Below, one piece after another: positions 1-7,907 of a stretch of 13,399 nt of DNA (the first letter of the stretch is position 1; each line of letters begins with the position of its first letter). The notes beneath the pieces are model-generated. The model did not search any database, was not told the origin of the DNA, and was given only the letters and a program-made list of their open reading frames with translations. The DNA is taken from the NCBI GenBank assembly GCA_905212345.1, contig CAJMEC010000049.1, positions 1-13,399 of the forward strand, given 5' to 3'. The stretch comes from an uncultured Sutterella sp. (GTDB lineage: Bacteria; Pseudomonadota; Gammaproteobacteria; Burkholderiales; Burkholderiaceae_F). A program made the position numbers and the translations under genes.

Positions 1-741
1 GGCAAAACCCAGGCCGGCTGTTTTGATCATTTCCAGATCATTGGCGCCATCGCCTCCAGCGATGGCCTGTGAATGGTGTAAACCATAAAGCATGCATAGC
101 ATATCCAAAGCACGTCGCTTACCACTGGCGTCTAAAATTTCGCCGCCTCCGGGGCCGGTGGTCTCTCCTGTGAGTACGCCGTCTTTTTCAATCAGTCGAT
201 TACAAAGGTAGCCGGTCATGTCAAGCTGTTCACACACAACTTTGGCGATTGTGTCAAAGCCTCCGGAAAGAATGTACGTTTTAAGGCCATGGTCTTTTGC
301 AAAATTGATTAACTCAGTGGCGCCCGGCATTAATTTGGCATGCGATGCTGTGACTTCCACATAGTGGGCAGGGTGACCTTTAAACAGTTTTACGCGCTCT
401 CTCAGGTATTCGGCAAAAGGCATATGGCCTTGCATGGCAATTTCAGTCATACGGGCTACTTCTTCACCAACGCCGCATTGCCAAGCAATATCATCAATGC
501 ATTCAAGCTCAATGAGTGTGCTATCCATATCAAGCGCAAGTAACCCAAAGTTTTTGATGCTTAGGTCATCTGGCACGCAATTAACATCAAAGCCCAGTTT
601 ATTCGCTTGTTCAACTAACTCTTGCCTTAAGGTGTTGTCGACATCATTGATACGAACAGCATCCGATTTAATCCAAATATTTTTAAGATTGAGTTTTTCA
701 GCAAAGGCCTCAACCCCTGCTCCTTGAATAATAATGTCCAT
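1..741 (-). CDS. serB: Phosphoserine phosphatase SerB (3' end beyond window)
   Basis: SerB hydrolyses O-phosphoserine to serine, the last step of serine synthesis in the cytoplasm. The 247 visible residues show the haloacid dehalogenase (HAD) plan: DMDST at 71-75 (nucleophile D71, acid/base D73), ILSGGF at 157-162 (motif II serine) and GDGAND at 230-235 (metal-binding aspartates). The HAD core is preceded by about 65 residues, as in SerB of the E. coli type. The C-terminus lies beyond base 1. The ATG at 741-739 is supported by GGAG nine bases upstream; that site sits within the last codons and stop of the preceding phosphodiesterase gene, only 6 bases separate the two, and serB is therefore probably the last or a late gene of the transporter group. 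No missing catalytic residue was seen in the visible part. Very sure of family; the pathway role is by homology, and activity on another phosphomonoester is possible. Confidence 0.95.
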   Translation of the reverse strand, partial: MDIIIQGAGVEAFAEKLNLKNIWIKSDAVRINDVDNTLRQELVEQANKLGFDVNCVPDDLSIKNFGLLALDMDSTLIELECIDDIAWQCGVGEEVARMTEIAMQGHMPFAEYLRERVKLFKGHPAHYVEVTASHAKLMPGATELINFAKDHGLKTYILSGGFDTIAKVVCEQLDMTGYLCNRLIEKDGVLTGETTGPGGGEILDASGKRRALDMLCMLYGLHHSQAIAGGDGANDLEMIKTAGLGFA

Positions 742-747
742 CGTTGA

Positions 748-2283
748 TTACTCCGATTGATTTAAAGACTCAATATTGCAAGTACCCGCTCTGGATCCCT
801 CGGTAACATAGACGTGATTACCGAACCGTACACGTTGGATATACTGCATGAATTTTCCTTCTTGAAGAGTGAGAATTTCTTCTTCACAATTCACTTTTTC
901 TCTCCCGCCGATAGCTTCGGTCAGCAAGCGGGCAGAAGGTATAGGGGAAAGAGCAGACTCATTTCCTAATAATCCCATTAGTGTCATTACGGTTAAAGCG
1001 AAGTCATCATGTCCGGCCGGCTCAATATGCACTTTCTCATGTGCTTGAAATTGGTTGCCTTGGACAGCTAAAAGACTGTTAATTTCCATGGGTAAAAGAC
1101 CGCCGTGGTTGCCAGCCCCGATTTCCAACGAATCTCCCATGATAAGTCGTCCCGTTAGAGGATTATTTCGCATGGTGACCCGAAGATCGGGGCCCCTGGC
1201 GTGATCGGAGAAAATAAGAGCTTCTGAAAAGGTGCCTTTTACTCGCCCTTCTACATCATTTTCGCTACTGCCGATTTTGGGTTGTGAGAATATCATGCCC
1301 ACTTCTTCGATACTCATCAATTCATCCCGAAGTCGCAGTAAATTGTTTTCTGTAGGATGAGTTAACCAAAGTCCCAACGTATAGTCACCAATCATGACTA
1401 TATCGTTGTCTTGAGGTTTTAGTCCATTCTGAAGATCTTTACCGGATATAACCTTCCAGCCTTTTTCTATCAACTTGCTCTTCAAGTCATAGTGGGCGCA
1501 GACTGTTCCGTGTCCATGGTCTGACATAACAGCAAGTTGCACGCCTTCTTTTTCACCTTTGGCTGTCCACCAGTCTAAGACACGCTTAAAAGCTTCATCG
1601 GCAGCCTTTCTGGCTTGACGAGTTTTGTCATTAAATATCCCGAACTCATGGCTTGAGTGGTCAGGTTCACCGATCCAAAGAATGGTGACATCCCCTAAGC
1701 CACGAGGTAATTCATAGTCAAAGAATATGTCAGTGACAAGTTTTGTTCCGTCAAAGTCTGGAAACTTCAATGCAACACCGTTGCCCCATTTCGCACAAAG
1801 GGCTTCACGCTCTTGAGCGGGAAGTGTAAGTCCTAGATCGTGAACACAACAGTTTAAGTGGCCGATGTAACGGTCTGCGTGGATATGTTGCAGACGAGTG
1901 CTGCCTGAGGAATTCGCGCAAATAACCCGCAATGTTTTACCGGCCCGCCCCAATCGATCCCCCAGAGTTGGTACTTGAATTAAATTGGATACTGCGTCTT
2001 GTGTTTCAATGCTGGAAACACTGGAGCCAATGAAAACGCTTTTTTCCGAAGGCATTTCTCGATTAAAAAAGGCATTGGCGATGATGCCGTGTCGATTAGG
2101 ACGAAAACCGGAGAAAATGCTTGGGTGATTAACATAGGTCTCCGTTGGGAATGTGGCTAAATAACGACTCCAACGGTGTGATCGGGCAATGAATGCCGAA
2201 AGAGTTGGCATGTCTTCATCAATACAGTCAGGACGTAAGCCATCGAAACCAACGATGACGAATCGAGTTTGTTTTTCAGTCAT
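748..2283 (-). CDS. Cytoplasmic nucleotide pyrophosphatase/phosphodiesterase-like protein (alkaline phosphatase superfamily)
   Basis: A 511-residue enzyme of the type I phosphodiesterase/nucleotide pyrophosphatase (NPP) branch, which cleaves phosphodiester or pyrophosphate bonds with two metal ions. All expected ligands are visible: D14 in FDGLRPD, nucleophile T49 in FPTETYVNH, D208 and H212 in EPDHSSHEFG, D255-H256 in MSDHGHG, and H393 in GNHGG. The spacing D-x3-H and the DH pair match autotaxin/NPP enzymes. There is no signal peptide or membrane segment, unlike most characterised family members, so it should act in the cytoplasm. The ATG at 2283-2281 follows the DppC-like stop by 2 bases, with AAGG nine bases upstream. 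An open frame continues 36 codons further upstream inside the permease gene, but that extension is cysteine-rich and out of frame with the permease, so it is rejected. Position between an importer and serB suggests the substrate is brought in by the transporter. The substrate is unknown; phosphonoacetate-hydrolase-like or nucleotide-directed activity are alternatives. Confidence 0.88.
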   Translation of the reverse strand: MTEKQTRFVIVGFDGLRPDCIDEDMPTLSAFIARSHRWSRYLATFPTETYVNHPSIFSGFRPNRHGIIANAFFNREMPSEKSVFIGSSVSSIETQDAVSNLIQVPTLGDRLGRAGKTLRVICANSSGSTRLQHIHADRYIGHLNCCVHDLGLTLPAQEREALCAKWGNGVALKFPDFDGTKLVTDIFFDYELPRGLGDVTILWIGEPDHSSHEFGIFNDKTRQARKAADEAFKRVLDWWTAKGEKEGVQLAVMSDHGHGTVCAHYDLKSKLIEKGWKVISGKDLQNGLKPQDNDIVMIGDYTLGLWLTHPTENNLLRLRDELMSIEEVGMIFSQPKIGSSENDVEGRVKGTFSEALIFSDHARGPDLRVTMRNNPLTGRLIMGDSLEIGAGNHGGLLPMEINSLLAVQGNQFQAHEKVHIEPAGHDDFALTVMTLMGLLGNESALSPIPSARLLTEAIGGREKVNCEEEILTLQEGKFMQYIQRVRFGNHVYVTEGSRAGTCNIESLNQSE

Positions 2284-2285
2284 AT

Positions 2286-3125
2286 TTATCTGCCTTGCGG
2301 TTCTAATTTTTGTTGTACAAAATCGCCCAAAATGGACATTGAGAGAGTTGAAAGGACAATGACAACACCAGGAATAACAGCAATCCACCAAGCGGTTGTA
2401 AGGTAGTCACGACCAAAACCAAGCATTGTGCCTAAAGAGCTCATAGGGGGCTGCACACCTACGCCCAAAAAGGATAGTGATGTTTCCAGCAAAATCATTC
2501 CCGGAAAGTTCAGAGTCATATTGACGACAAGAGCTGAAGCAATATTGGGCAGGATGTGACGAATGGCAATACGCCAGGTTGGAATTCCTAAGCCTTCAAG
2601 CGCATTAGCATAGCCTTCTGTGTAAGCAGAACGAGCAAGATTACGGGTCAGGCGGGCGTAACGATCCCATCCATAAACAGCCATAATGACCACGATGACT
2701 GTAACGTTGGTACCCAAGAATGCCAAGATGGTTAAGGCAAGAATGATAAAGGGTAAAGAGGCAGTGAAATCCACAGCAGCGTTGAGTACGTCGTCAACGA
2801 TACCGCCAAAGCGGGCTGCCAAGAAACCTAGTGTTGTACCGATTATCGCACCGAGAATCGTTCCGGCAATCGCCAATAAGAACGATAGTCTGAGCGAGTA
2901 AACTAAACGCGAGAAAACATCCCGCCCTAATTCATCTGTTCCAAGGATGTGAGCGAAACTGGTAAAAGGCATTGTTAGGCGTGAACCTAAATCCATTTGT
3001 TCCAGGTCATAGGGGGCGATCCACGGAGCTAAAACACCGAATGTTAAAAATATGAAAAGCAACCCCGCACTGCAATAGACCAGAACATCCGAGCTTTTCT
3101 TCTGTACATTAATAAATTGAGCCAT
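2286..3125 (-). CDS. ABC transporter permease, DppC/OppC type
   Basis: The second inner-membrane permease of a peptide/nickel-class (family 5) importer, 279 residues. The N-terminal segment at about 14-36 is a membrane helix followed by a short periplasmic loop, then the family hallmark LGTDELGRDVFSR at 61-73, which opens the permease domain. Further helices lie at about 80-105, 122-150, 200-220 and 245-268. The cytoplasmic coupling (EAA) loop is at about 170-195 (EGLGIPTWRIAIRH), followed by ETSLSFLGVG at 214-223, another signature. The end (LGDFVQQKLEPQGR) matches the usual D-P-R tail. Length is slightly short for DppC but complete. ATG at 3125-3123 has GGAG ten bases upstream; it starts 15 bases after the DppB-like stop. 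It pairs with the DppB-like protein and the fused ATPase. Transported substrate cannot be read from sequence. Confidence 0.93.
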   Translation of the reverse strand: MAQFINVQKKSSDVLVYCSAGLLFIFLTFGVLAPWIAPYDLEQMDLGSRLTMPFTSFAHILGTDELGRDVFSRLVYSLRLSFLLAIAGTILGAIIGTTLGFLAARFGGIVDDVLNAAVDFTASLPFIILALTILAFLGTNVTVIVVIMAVYGWDRYARLTRNLARSAYTEGYANALEGLGIPTWRIAIRHILPNIASALVVNMTLNFPGMILLETSLSFLGVGVQPPMSSLGTMLGFGRDYLTTAWWIAVIPGVVIVLSTLSMSILGDFVQQKLEPQGR

Positions 3126-3140
3126 TTGTCTCGTACTCCG

Positions 3141-4064
3141 TTAATTGTTGCTCTTACGCAAGCGAGGATTCACAACTAGGGCCAGTAAGTCCATCGCGAG
3201 GTTGGCAATAATGAGTGAGGCGCCTGTAGCCAATACAATCAGTTGAACGACAGGGATATCACGGTTGGCAACAGACTGCACCAAAAGTTTGCCAACACCA
3301 GGCCAAGAGAAGACATTTTCAGTGATCACGGCGCCGGCCACTAAAGTACCCAAGAAAAAGCCCATAATTGTCAGAATGGAAAGCATGGCATTGGGTAGAG
3401 CATGTAACCAAATGACTCGCCGATCCGGTAGTCCTCTCATGCGAGCGGCTTTTACACAGGGCAGGCGCATTGCTTCAATCATGGCGCTTCTGGCGTAACG
3501 AGAAAAAATAGCGGCTTCAGAAGTAGCCATGGTGATGATGGGCATAATGTAGTGCCAGCCGGTTGCATTACCGTAGGAAGGTAGCCAACCTAACCAAATT
3601 GAAAAGATCAAAAGCAGCAAAACACCCATGAAGAAGTTCGGGACTGCATAGCCGAAAACCGACACAAACATCATAGTTTTATCTAAGGCCGTGTTACGGT
3701 GCAGAGCCGCGATAACACCGGCAGGAATTCCGAATAAAAGGGTCACGATGGCTGTCGGGATCATTAAGTCCAACGTTGGCCAGAAGGCATTCAGGAACAC
3801 CTCTTTGACAGGTAATCCAGTCAAATAACTTGTTCCCATGTCAAGAGTGATGAATTTCTGCAGATAAACAAGAAATTGTTCCCATAGCGGTTTATCAAGA
3901 CCCCATTGGGCACGAAAAGCCGCTAATGCAGTCGCGTCAGCACCATCCCCCAGCATAATACGCGCAGGGTCACCGGTTAGATGAAGGGCGAAAAAGACGC
4001 AAGCGGTGAGCAAAAATAGTGTCACAAGCGAGCGAAACACAATACGCAGAACAAGCGCTACCAT
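3141..4064 (-). CDS. ABC transporter permease, DppB/OppB type
   Basis: The first permease of the family-5 importer, 307 residues, with about six membrane helices (near 8-28, 99-120, 132-160, 172-190, 228-250 and 273-296). Signatures of DppB proteins are visible: GDPARIMLG at 31-39, WGLDKPLWEQF at 54-64, DMGTSY at 75-80, the coupling loop around 204-226 (KAARMRGLPDRRV), and ENVFSWPGVGKLL at 249-261. The junction with the ATPase gene reads GTGATG: the ATPase stop TGA is 4066-4064, so starts at GTG 4067 (4-base overlap) or ATG 4064 (1-base overlap) are both possible. AGGAG lies about 7 bases before the ATG but only 4 before the GTG, so the ATG is chosen. The overlap implies translational coupling of ATPase and permease. 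Family assignment is secure; substrate is not known. Confidence 0.93.
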   Translation of the reverse strand: MVALVLRIVFRSLVTLFLLTACVFFALHLTGDPARIMLGDGADATALAAFRAQWGLDKPLWEQFLVYLQKFITLDMGTSYLTGLPVKEVFLNAFWPTLDLMIPTAIVTLLFGIPAGVIAALHRNTALDKTMMFVSVFGYAVPNFFMGVLLLLIFSIWLGWLPSYGNATGWHYIMPIITMATSEAAIFSRYARSAMIEAMRLPCVKAARMRGLPDRRVIWLHALPNAMLSILTIMGFFLGTLVAGAVITENVFSWPGVGKLLVQSVANRDIPVVQLIVLATGASLIIANLAMDLLALVVNPRLRKSNN

Positions 4065-6133
4065 CACGCTTCTCCTTCGGAGGCCTGAAGAGCTTCGAAC
4101 GCTTTTTGTTCAAAGCACGCACAGGCATGGTTATCAGAAAGTTTTGTGAGTGTTGGGACTTCTAAATGACAACGTGTCGCAGCGACCGGACAACGATTGG
4201 CAAAGACACATCCCTTAGGACGGTCAATGGGGCTTGGCATTGAGCCTTTCGGATAAAACCGAATGACGCTGGCATCCGCTCCAGGGGTACTGGCCATTAG
4301 AAGTTGGGTGTAAGGATGTTTGGGGTGTTTGAAGATTTCATCCACATCACCGGATTCCACAATACGACCCAGATACATCACCACAACGCGGTCACAAATG
4401 TATCGAACGACATTTAAGTTATGCGATACGAAGAGCATGGACATGTGGCTTGCGTTTCTTAAGTTGTATAAAAGCTCCAAAACTTGAGCTTGAATAGAAA
4501 CGTCAAGCGATGCGACGGGCTCATCACAAACCAATAAAGCCGGTTCCAAAGCCACGGCGCGTGCGATGGCTGCGCGTTGAAGTTGACCGCCTGACATGAC
4601 AACCGGCAATTTATTCATGTGGTGAGCGGGCATCCCTACTGCTTTTAAGACAGCCGCGGCTCGTTCGAGAGCGCTTTCTTTAGAAAGATGCTTATGAACC
4701 AACAGGGGCTCGGCAACTTGCTCAATGATAGGCATTCGAGCGTCAAAACAGCCGTATGGATCTTGATAGATCATTTGCATAGCGGCTCGCTGGGCACGCC
4801 AGGGTTTGCTTCGGGGTTCTGGAATTGGTTGATCTTTAAAAAGAACGATGCCCTGAGTGGGCTTTTGATGACCTAACAACAGGCGGGCTAGAGTCGATTT
4901 GCCACAACCGGATTCACCAACAAGACCTAGAATCTCACCGTGTTCAATCTGTACGTCAATATCTTGCAGCACATCCCAAGGTTTTTTACGTCCTAGCAGA
5001 CCCTGTCGGGTGTAGTAGCAATGGCGTTTGATTTGCGCATTGACTAACGTTGGAAAGTCGGTTTGTTCCATGTTGACTAGCGACTTCATCATGTCGGTGA
5101 CTTTTTGTATGCCTTCTTGCTTTTCCGAGAAAGAGGCTTCATGGGCTAGTGAGCAACGAGAACGCCAATGACTTGCGCTATCGACTTCAGATAAAGGGTT
5201 GAGTGTTTGGTGACAAGCTTCACATACTCTGCTGCAGCGACTGGCAAAAGGACAGCCTTTCCCGAGTTTGTCAGGCGGAGGAATTTCGCCGGGGATCGGT
5301 TTAAGCGTGCCCTTGACGCTTGTCATATCGGGCATCGCATCCAGAAGTCCCTCGGTATATGGGTGCGACGGATTGGGGAGAACCTTAGCGACAGGTCCCT
5401 CTTCGAGCAGATAACCTGCATACATGACAGAGACTTTATCGGCTATATCGTGAGCCAAATGCAGGTCATGAGTGACCAGAAGCATGGACATGTTTAATTT
5501 GCGGATAGTTTCTCGCAACTCTTGCAAGAGCTCACGCTGTACTACTACATCTAATGCCGTTGTCGGTTCATCGGCCAATAGCAACTTAGGCGATCCCACC
5601 AAGGCAAGTGCGATCATGATGCGCTGACGCATGCCTCCAGAGAGTTGGTGGGCGTACGAACTCATACGTTTTTCAGGTGCCGTTATCCCGACGGTTTTTA
5701 AAAGTTCCAGGGCAATGTCATGCAGGTCGTGCTTATGGGTGGCCAATACGGTTGCCGTATTGTGGTCACGGTAATTCGGATGGCGACAGGCGATGGTTTC
5801 CATCAATTGATGCCCAATCGTCCTCATGGGGTTTAAGGCGCTCATGGCATCTTGCACCACCATGGCTATTTCGGCCCCTCTTAGTTTTCTGTACTCTTCA
5901 GCAGAAAGTGTTAGAAGTTCGTTGCCTTGAAATTGAATGCTGCCGTTGATGCGGCAGTTATTGCCGGCGAGACCTAAGATAGACCGTGCCAACACACTTT
6001 TGCCAGAACCGGATTCGCCGATTAAGGCATGAATGACACCTTGCTCAATGTCGAGATCGATTCCGTGGAGCACTTCCACGGAACCGAACGATACGTGCAG
6101 GTCTCGGATGCTGATCAGAGGATCGTTTTGCAT
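4064..6133 (-). CDS. Fused ABC transporter ATPase, DppD-DppF type (two nucleotide-binding domains)
   Basis: A 689-residue protein joining the two ATPases that in E. coli are separate DppD and DppF. Domain 1: Walker A GESGSGKS 39-46, signature LSGGM 164-168, Walker B LLLADEP 184-190, switch histidine H222. Domain 2: Walker A GESGCGKS 406-413, signature MSGGQ 513-517, Walker B LLVCDEP 533-539, switch histidine H571. Each domain ends in the oligopeptide-transporter C-terminal extension with clustered cysteines: C294, C300, C304, C307, and C642, C648, C655 plus C671/C673. Such clusters bind a [4Fe-4S] centre in at least one mycobacterial peptide importer; that this protein does so is inference. 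The linker is about 330-365. Both catalytic sites look intact. ATG at 6133-6131 has only a weak purine stretch upstream. It lies 68 bases after the binding-protein stop, across a stem-loop, and overlaps the DppB-like gene by one base. Confidence 0.95.
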   Translation of the reverse strand: MQNDPLISIRDLHVSFGSVEVLHGIDLDIEQGVIHALIGESGSGKSVLARSILGLAGNNCRINGSIQFQGNELLTLSAEEYRKLRGAEIAMVVQDAMSALNPMRTIGHQLMETIACRHPNYRDHNTATVLATHKHDLHDIALELLKTVGITAPEKRMSSYAHQLSGGMRQRIMIALALVGSPKLLLADEPTTALDVVVQRELLQELRETIRKLNMSMLLVTHDLHLAHDIADKVSVMYAGYLLEEGPVAKVLPNPSHPYTEGLLDAMPDMTSVKGTLKPIPGEIPPPDKLGKGCPFASRCSRVCEACHQTLNPLSEVDSASHWRSRCSLAHEASFSEKQEGIQKVTDMMKSLVNMEQTDFPTLVNAQIKRHCYYTRQGLLGRKKPWDVLQDIDVQIEHGEILGLVGESGCGKSTLARLLLGHQKPTQGIVLFKDQPIPEPRSKPWRAQRAAMQMIYQDPYGCFDARMPIIEQVAEPLLVHKHLSKESALERAAAVLKAVGMPAHHMNKLPVVMSGGQLQRAAIARAVALEPALLVCDEPVASLDVSIQAQVLELLYNLRNASHMSMLFVSHNLNVVRYICDRVVVMYLGRIVESGDVDEIFKHPKHPYTQLLMASTPGADASVIRFYPKGSMPSPIDRPKGCVFANRCPVAATRCHLEVPTLTKLSDNHACACFEQKAFEALQASEGEA

Positions 6134-6154
6134 GAGATTTTTCTAGATGCGAAA

Positions 6155-6186
6155 CCCGCCCCTTTAGCCCTAGGCTAAGGAGCGGG
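6155..6186 (-). terminator. Stem-loop between binding-protein and ATPase genes (possible attenuator or mRNA 3' stabiliser)
   Basis: Read on the minus strand, CCCGCTCCTTAGCC pairs with GGCTAAAGGGGCGGG around a 4-base loop, with one U-G wobble and one bulged base, giving about 14 base pairs. It is followed by only UUU, not a full U tract. It sits 15 bases after the binding-protein stop codon. In binding-protein-dependent transport operons such structures usually lower downstream expression or protect the upstream message so the binding protein is made in excess. That role here is inference. Confidence 0.6.
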
Positions 6187-6201
6187 AAGATTATTGAAAA
6201 A

Positions 6202-7755
6202 TTACTTAAACGACAGATTGTCAGCGTTTAAGTACAGACGGCCTTCAGTGCCAGGCGTCCATTGGACGCTCTTTTGCTTGCCATAAATCATCGGCAAGGC
6301 ATAAAGCGGGCATGCTTGAGGATCATTGGCGAAGGCTTGAAGCATCTTGATCCAAGCCGGCTTACGTTTGGCCGGATCAATAGAGGTTTCCAAAATCTTG
6401 CCGTTTTCAGCAAAAACCTTGTAATCGGCGCTTGTCGTGTCGATGTAGCCCATCGAGTCCCAAGACGTACCCGGCTTGAGACGACGCCATAGTTGAGAAG
6501 CGGGATCTGGGAAGTAGGCTGAGAAGCTTGCATTATTAATCATGCGGTCGGTGCCGGCGGCTTCCACCTGCGTCCAGTTTTCCTTCACTTGAATTTCAAT
6601 ATTTAAGCCAACAGCCTTTAACATGGAAGCGATGGCCTGGGAAACAGTCATTTCAAGAGTGTAGTAACCGGCCTGAATTCGCCAGACAATAGGCTCTCCT
6701 TTATAACCGGAAGCTTTGATCAGAGCCTTAGCTTTTTCGGGGTCATAGAGGTTTTGGTTCATTTCGGGGATGTACAAATCATCGAAAGTCTTTGATTGGA
6801 AGCTATTGGCTGTTACGGTCTTGCCAGCGAACAAGGCGTTAACCAGAAGGTCTCGGTCAATGGCATGCAAGAAAGCCTGACGCAATTCCTTGCTTTGCAT
6901 GACCTTAGAAGAGCGGCTATCGAAAACTAAACCGTAGATGTTATCGATTGGGCCACCGACCACGTCAACTTTACCGTCAGAGGATAGAGGTTTGATTTGG
7001 TCGGGCGGTACTTCGGTGATGAGATCAAATTCTCCGGAACGAAGACCGGCCACACGAGCGGACAATTCCGGCACTTCAACGAAACTCAACTTGCTAGCGG
7101 GAGCCTTCTTGTTCCAATAACCGTCGAAACGAACGAGATCAAGGCGGTTGCCAGTCTTAAAGGATGAAATCTGATAGGGACCGGTGCCGATCGGATGTTT
7201 GACCCAATTTTCCCAAGAACCGGCCTTCTTGTAGCCGTCTTCAGAGATAATTTCAGACATACGGGCAGAGAAGCGACGCTCGATTAAAGGATCGGCGGCT
7301 TTCATCGTTATACGAACCGTGTAGTCATCAACTTTCTTAACTTCTTTTAGACCACCCAAAAATTCCCAGGCGGCAGGGCGTCCGGGCGCTTTTTCACCGG
7401 AGAAGCGTTCAGGACCAAAACTGAAAACAACATCATCGGCAGTAAAGTCCGTACCGTCGTGGAACTTCACGCCTTTGCGTAACTTGAATTCAACCGTTTC
7501 CGGGGAAATACGTTTCCAGGATTCTGCCAAGCCCGGTTTCATTTCACCGGTATGCGTATCGGCATAAATTAGCGTTTCGTAAATGGAAGCAACAACACGA
7601 TCAATGGCATTATTGTTAATGCCTTGAGGTTCAACAGTAGGCGGAAGTTGCTGGACAGCAACGACCATATGTTCGGCACTTGCAAAGGCGGCTTGAGACA
7701 ATAGACCGCATGAAATCATCATTGAGGCAAGAAGTGTTTTGCGAAACACAGTCAT
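6202..7755 (-). CDS. Periplasmic solute-binding protein, family 5 (peptide/nickel class)
   Basis: A 517-residue periplasmic receptor that would hand substrate to the adjacent permeases. The N-terminus MTVFRKTLLASMM..AAFASA is a signal peptide with likely cleavage after residue 27 (ASA/EH). The mature start resembles SBP_bac_5 proteins: IYETLIYAD, LAESWKR, then VEFKLRKGVKFHDG..F.ADDVVFSF, the family signature region near residues 90-120. Length is typical (about 500-540). The open frame extends 15 codons further upstream with two more possible starts; the ATG at 7755-7753 is chosen because GGAG lies 6 bases before it and because the signal peptide then has a short basic N-region. C16 does not sit in a standard lipobox (MIS-C), so a soluble protein is expected. 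It heads the transporter group, 152 bases downstream of prmC. Family is sure, but family-5 proteins bind peptides, nickel, glutathione, sugars and more, so substrate is unassigned. Confidence 0.93.
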   Translation of the reverse strand: MTVFRKTLLASMMISCGLLSQAAFASAEHMVVAVQQLPPTVEPQGINNNAIDRVVASIYETLIYADTHTGEMKPGLAESWKRISPETVEFKLRKGVKFHDGTDFTADDVVFSFGPERFSGEKAPGRPAAWEFLGGLKEVKKVDDYTVRITMKAADPLIERRFSARMSEIISEDGYKKAGSWENWVKHPIGTGPYQISSFKTGNRLDLVRFDGYWNKKAPASKLSFVEVPELSARVAGLRSGEFDLITEVPPDQIKPLSSDGKVDVVGGPIDNIYGLVFDSRSSKVMQSKELRQAFLHAIDRDLLVNALFAGKTVTANSFQSKTFDDLYIPEMNQNLYDPEKAKALIKASGYKGEPIVWRIQAGYYTLEMTVSQAIASMLKAVGLNIEIQVKENWTQVEAAGTDRMINNASFSAYFPDPASQLWRRLKPGTSWDSMGYIDTTSADYKVFAENGKILETSIDPAKRKPAWIKMLQAFANDPQACPLYALPMIYGKQKSVQWTPGTEGRLYLNADNLSFK

Positions 7756-7848
7756 GAAAAACTCCATCACAAGAAAGTCAATTGATGCCGGTACAAACAA
7801 AACAACCGGCGGTAATTAAGGACAGCTATCTTGGGGAGCTATTTTGAT

Positions 7849-7872
7849 ATCGCAATGTTTCAAAATTGCGAT
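7849..7872. repeat. Inverted repeat upstream of binding-protein gene (possible operator)
   Basis: ATCGCAAT at 7849-7856 is the perfect reverse complement of ATTGCGAT at 7865-7872, with an 8-base spacer. It lies about 95 bases ahead of the binding-protein start, in the only sizeable gap before the transporter genes. There is no following U tract on the minus strand, so a terminator for prmC is less likely than a protein-binding site; either is inference. Confidence 0.5.
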
Positions 7873-7897
7873 GAAAAGATGACGATTCGATGAAAAG
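7869..7897. repeat. Pair of 10-base direct repeats (CGATGAAAAG), 19 bases apart
   Basis: CGATGAAAAG occurs at 7869-7878 and again at 7888-7897, so the copies are 19 bases apart, close to two helical turns. The first copy overlaps the right arm of the neighbouring inverted repeat. Between prmC and the transporter genes such spacing could suit a regulator binding one face of the DNA. No convincing -35/-10 pair was identified in this gap. The role is inference. Confidence 0.4.
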
Positions 7898-7907
7898 CGA
7901 TGTGTAT

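Noticed and set aside
340..727. Plus-strand open frames inside serB
   Set aside because: They are antisense to the conserved HAD motifs of SerB and lack start signals.
2284..2391. 36-codon N-terminal extension of the phosphodiesterase frame
   Set aside because: It lies inside the DppC-like coding region in another frame, is cysteine-rich and unlike the family; the ATG at 2283 just after the permease stop fits the operon layout and has an AAGG site.
4062..4067. GTG at 4067 as the DppB-like start
   Set aside because: Possible (4-base overlap), but the AGGAG site is only 4 bases away; the ATG at 4064 has about 7 bases and is preferred. The difference is one residue.
7705..7714. Lipoprotein signal at C16 of the binding protein
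   Set aside because: The sequence before the cysteine (M-I-S) does not fit a normal lipobox, and a good signal peptidase I site (ASA) follows at residue 27.
7756..7800. Longer starts of the binding protein at 7800 or 7767
   Set aside because: Neither has a ribosome-binding site and both would put an acidic, non-basic stretch ahead of the signal peptide; GGAG is 6 bases before the ATG at 7755.
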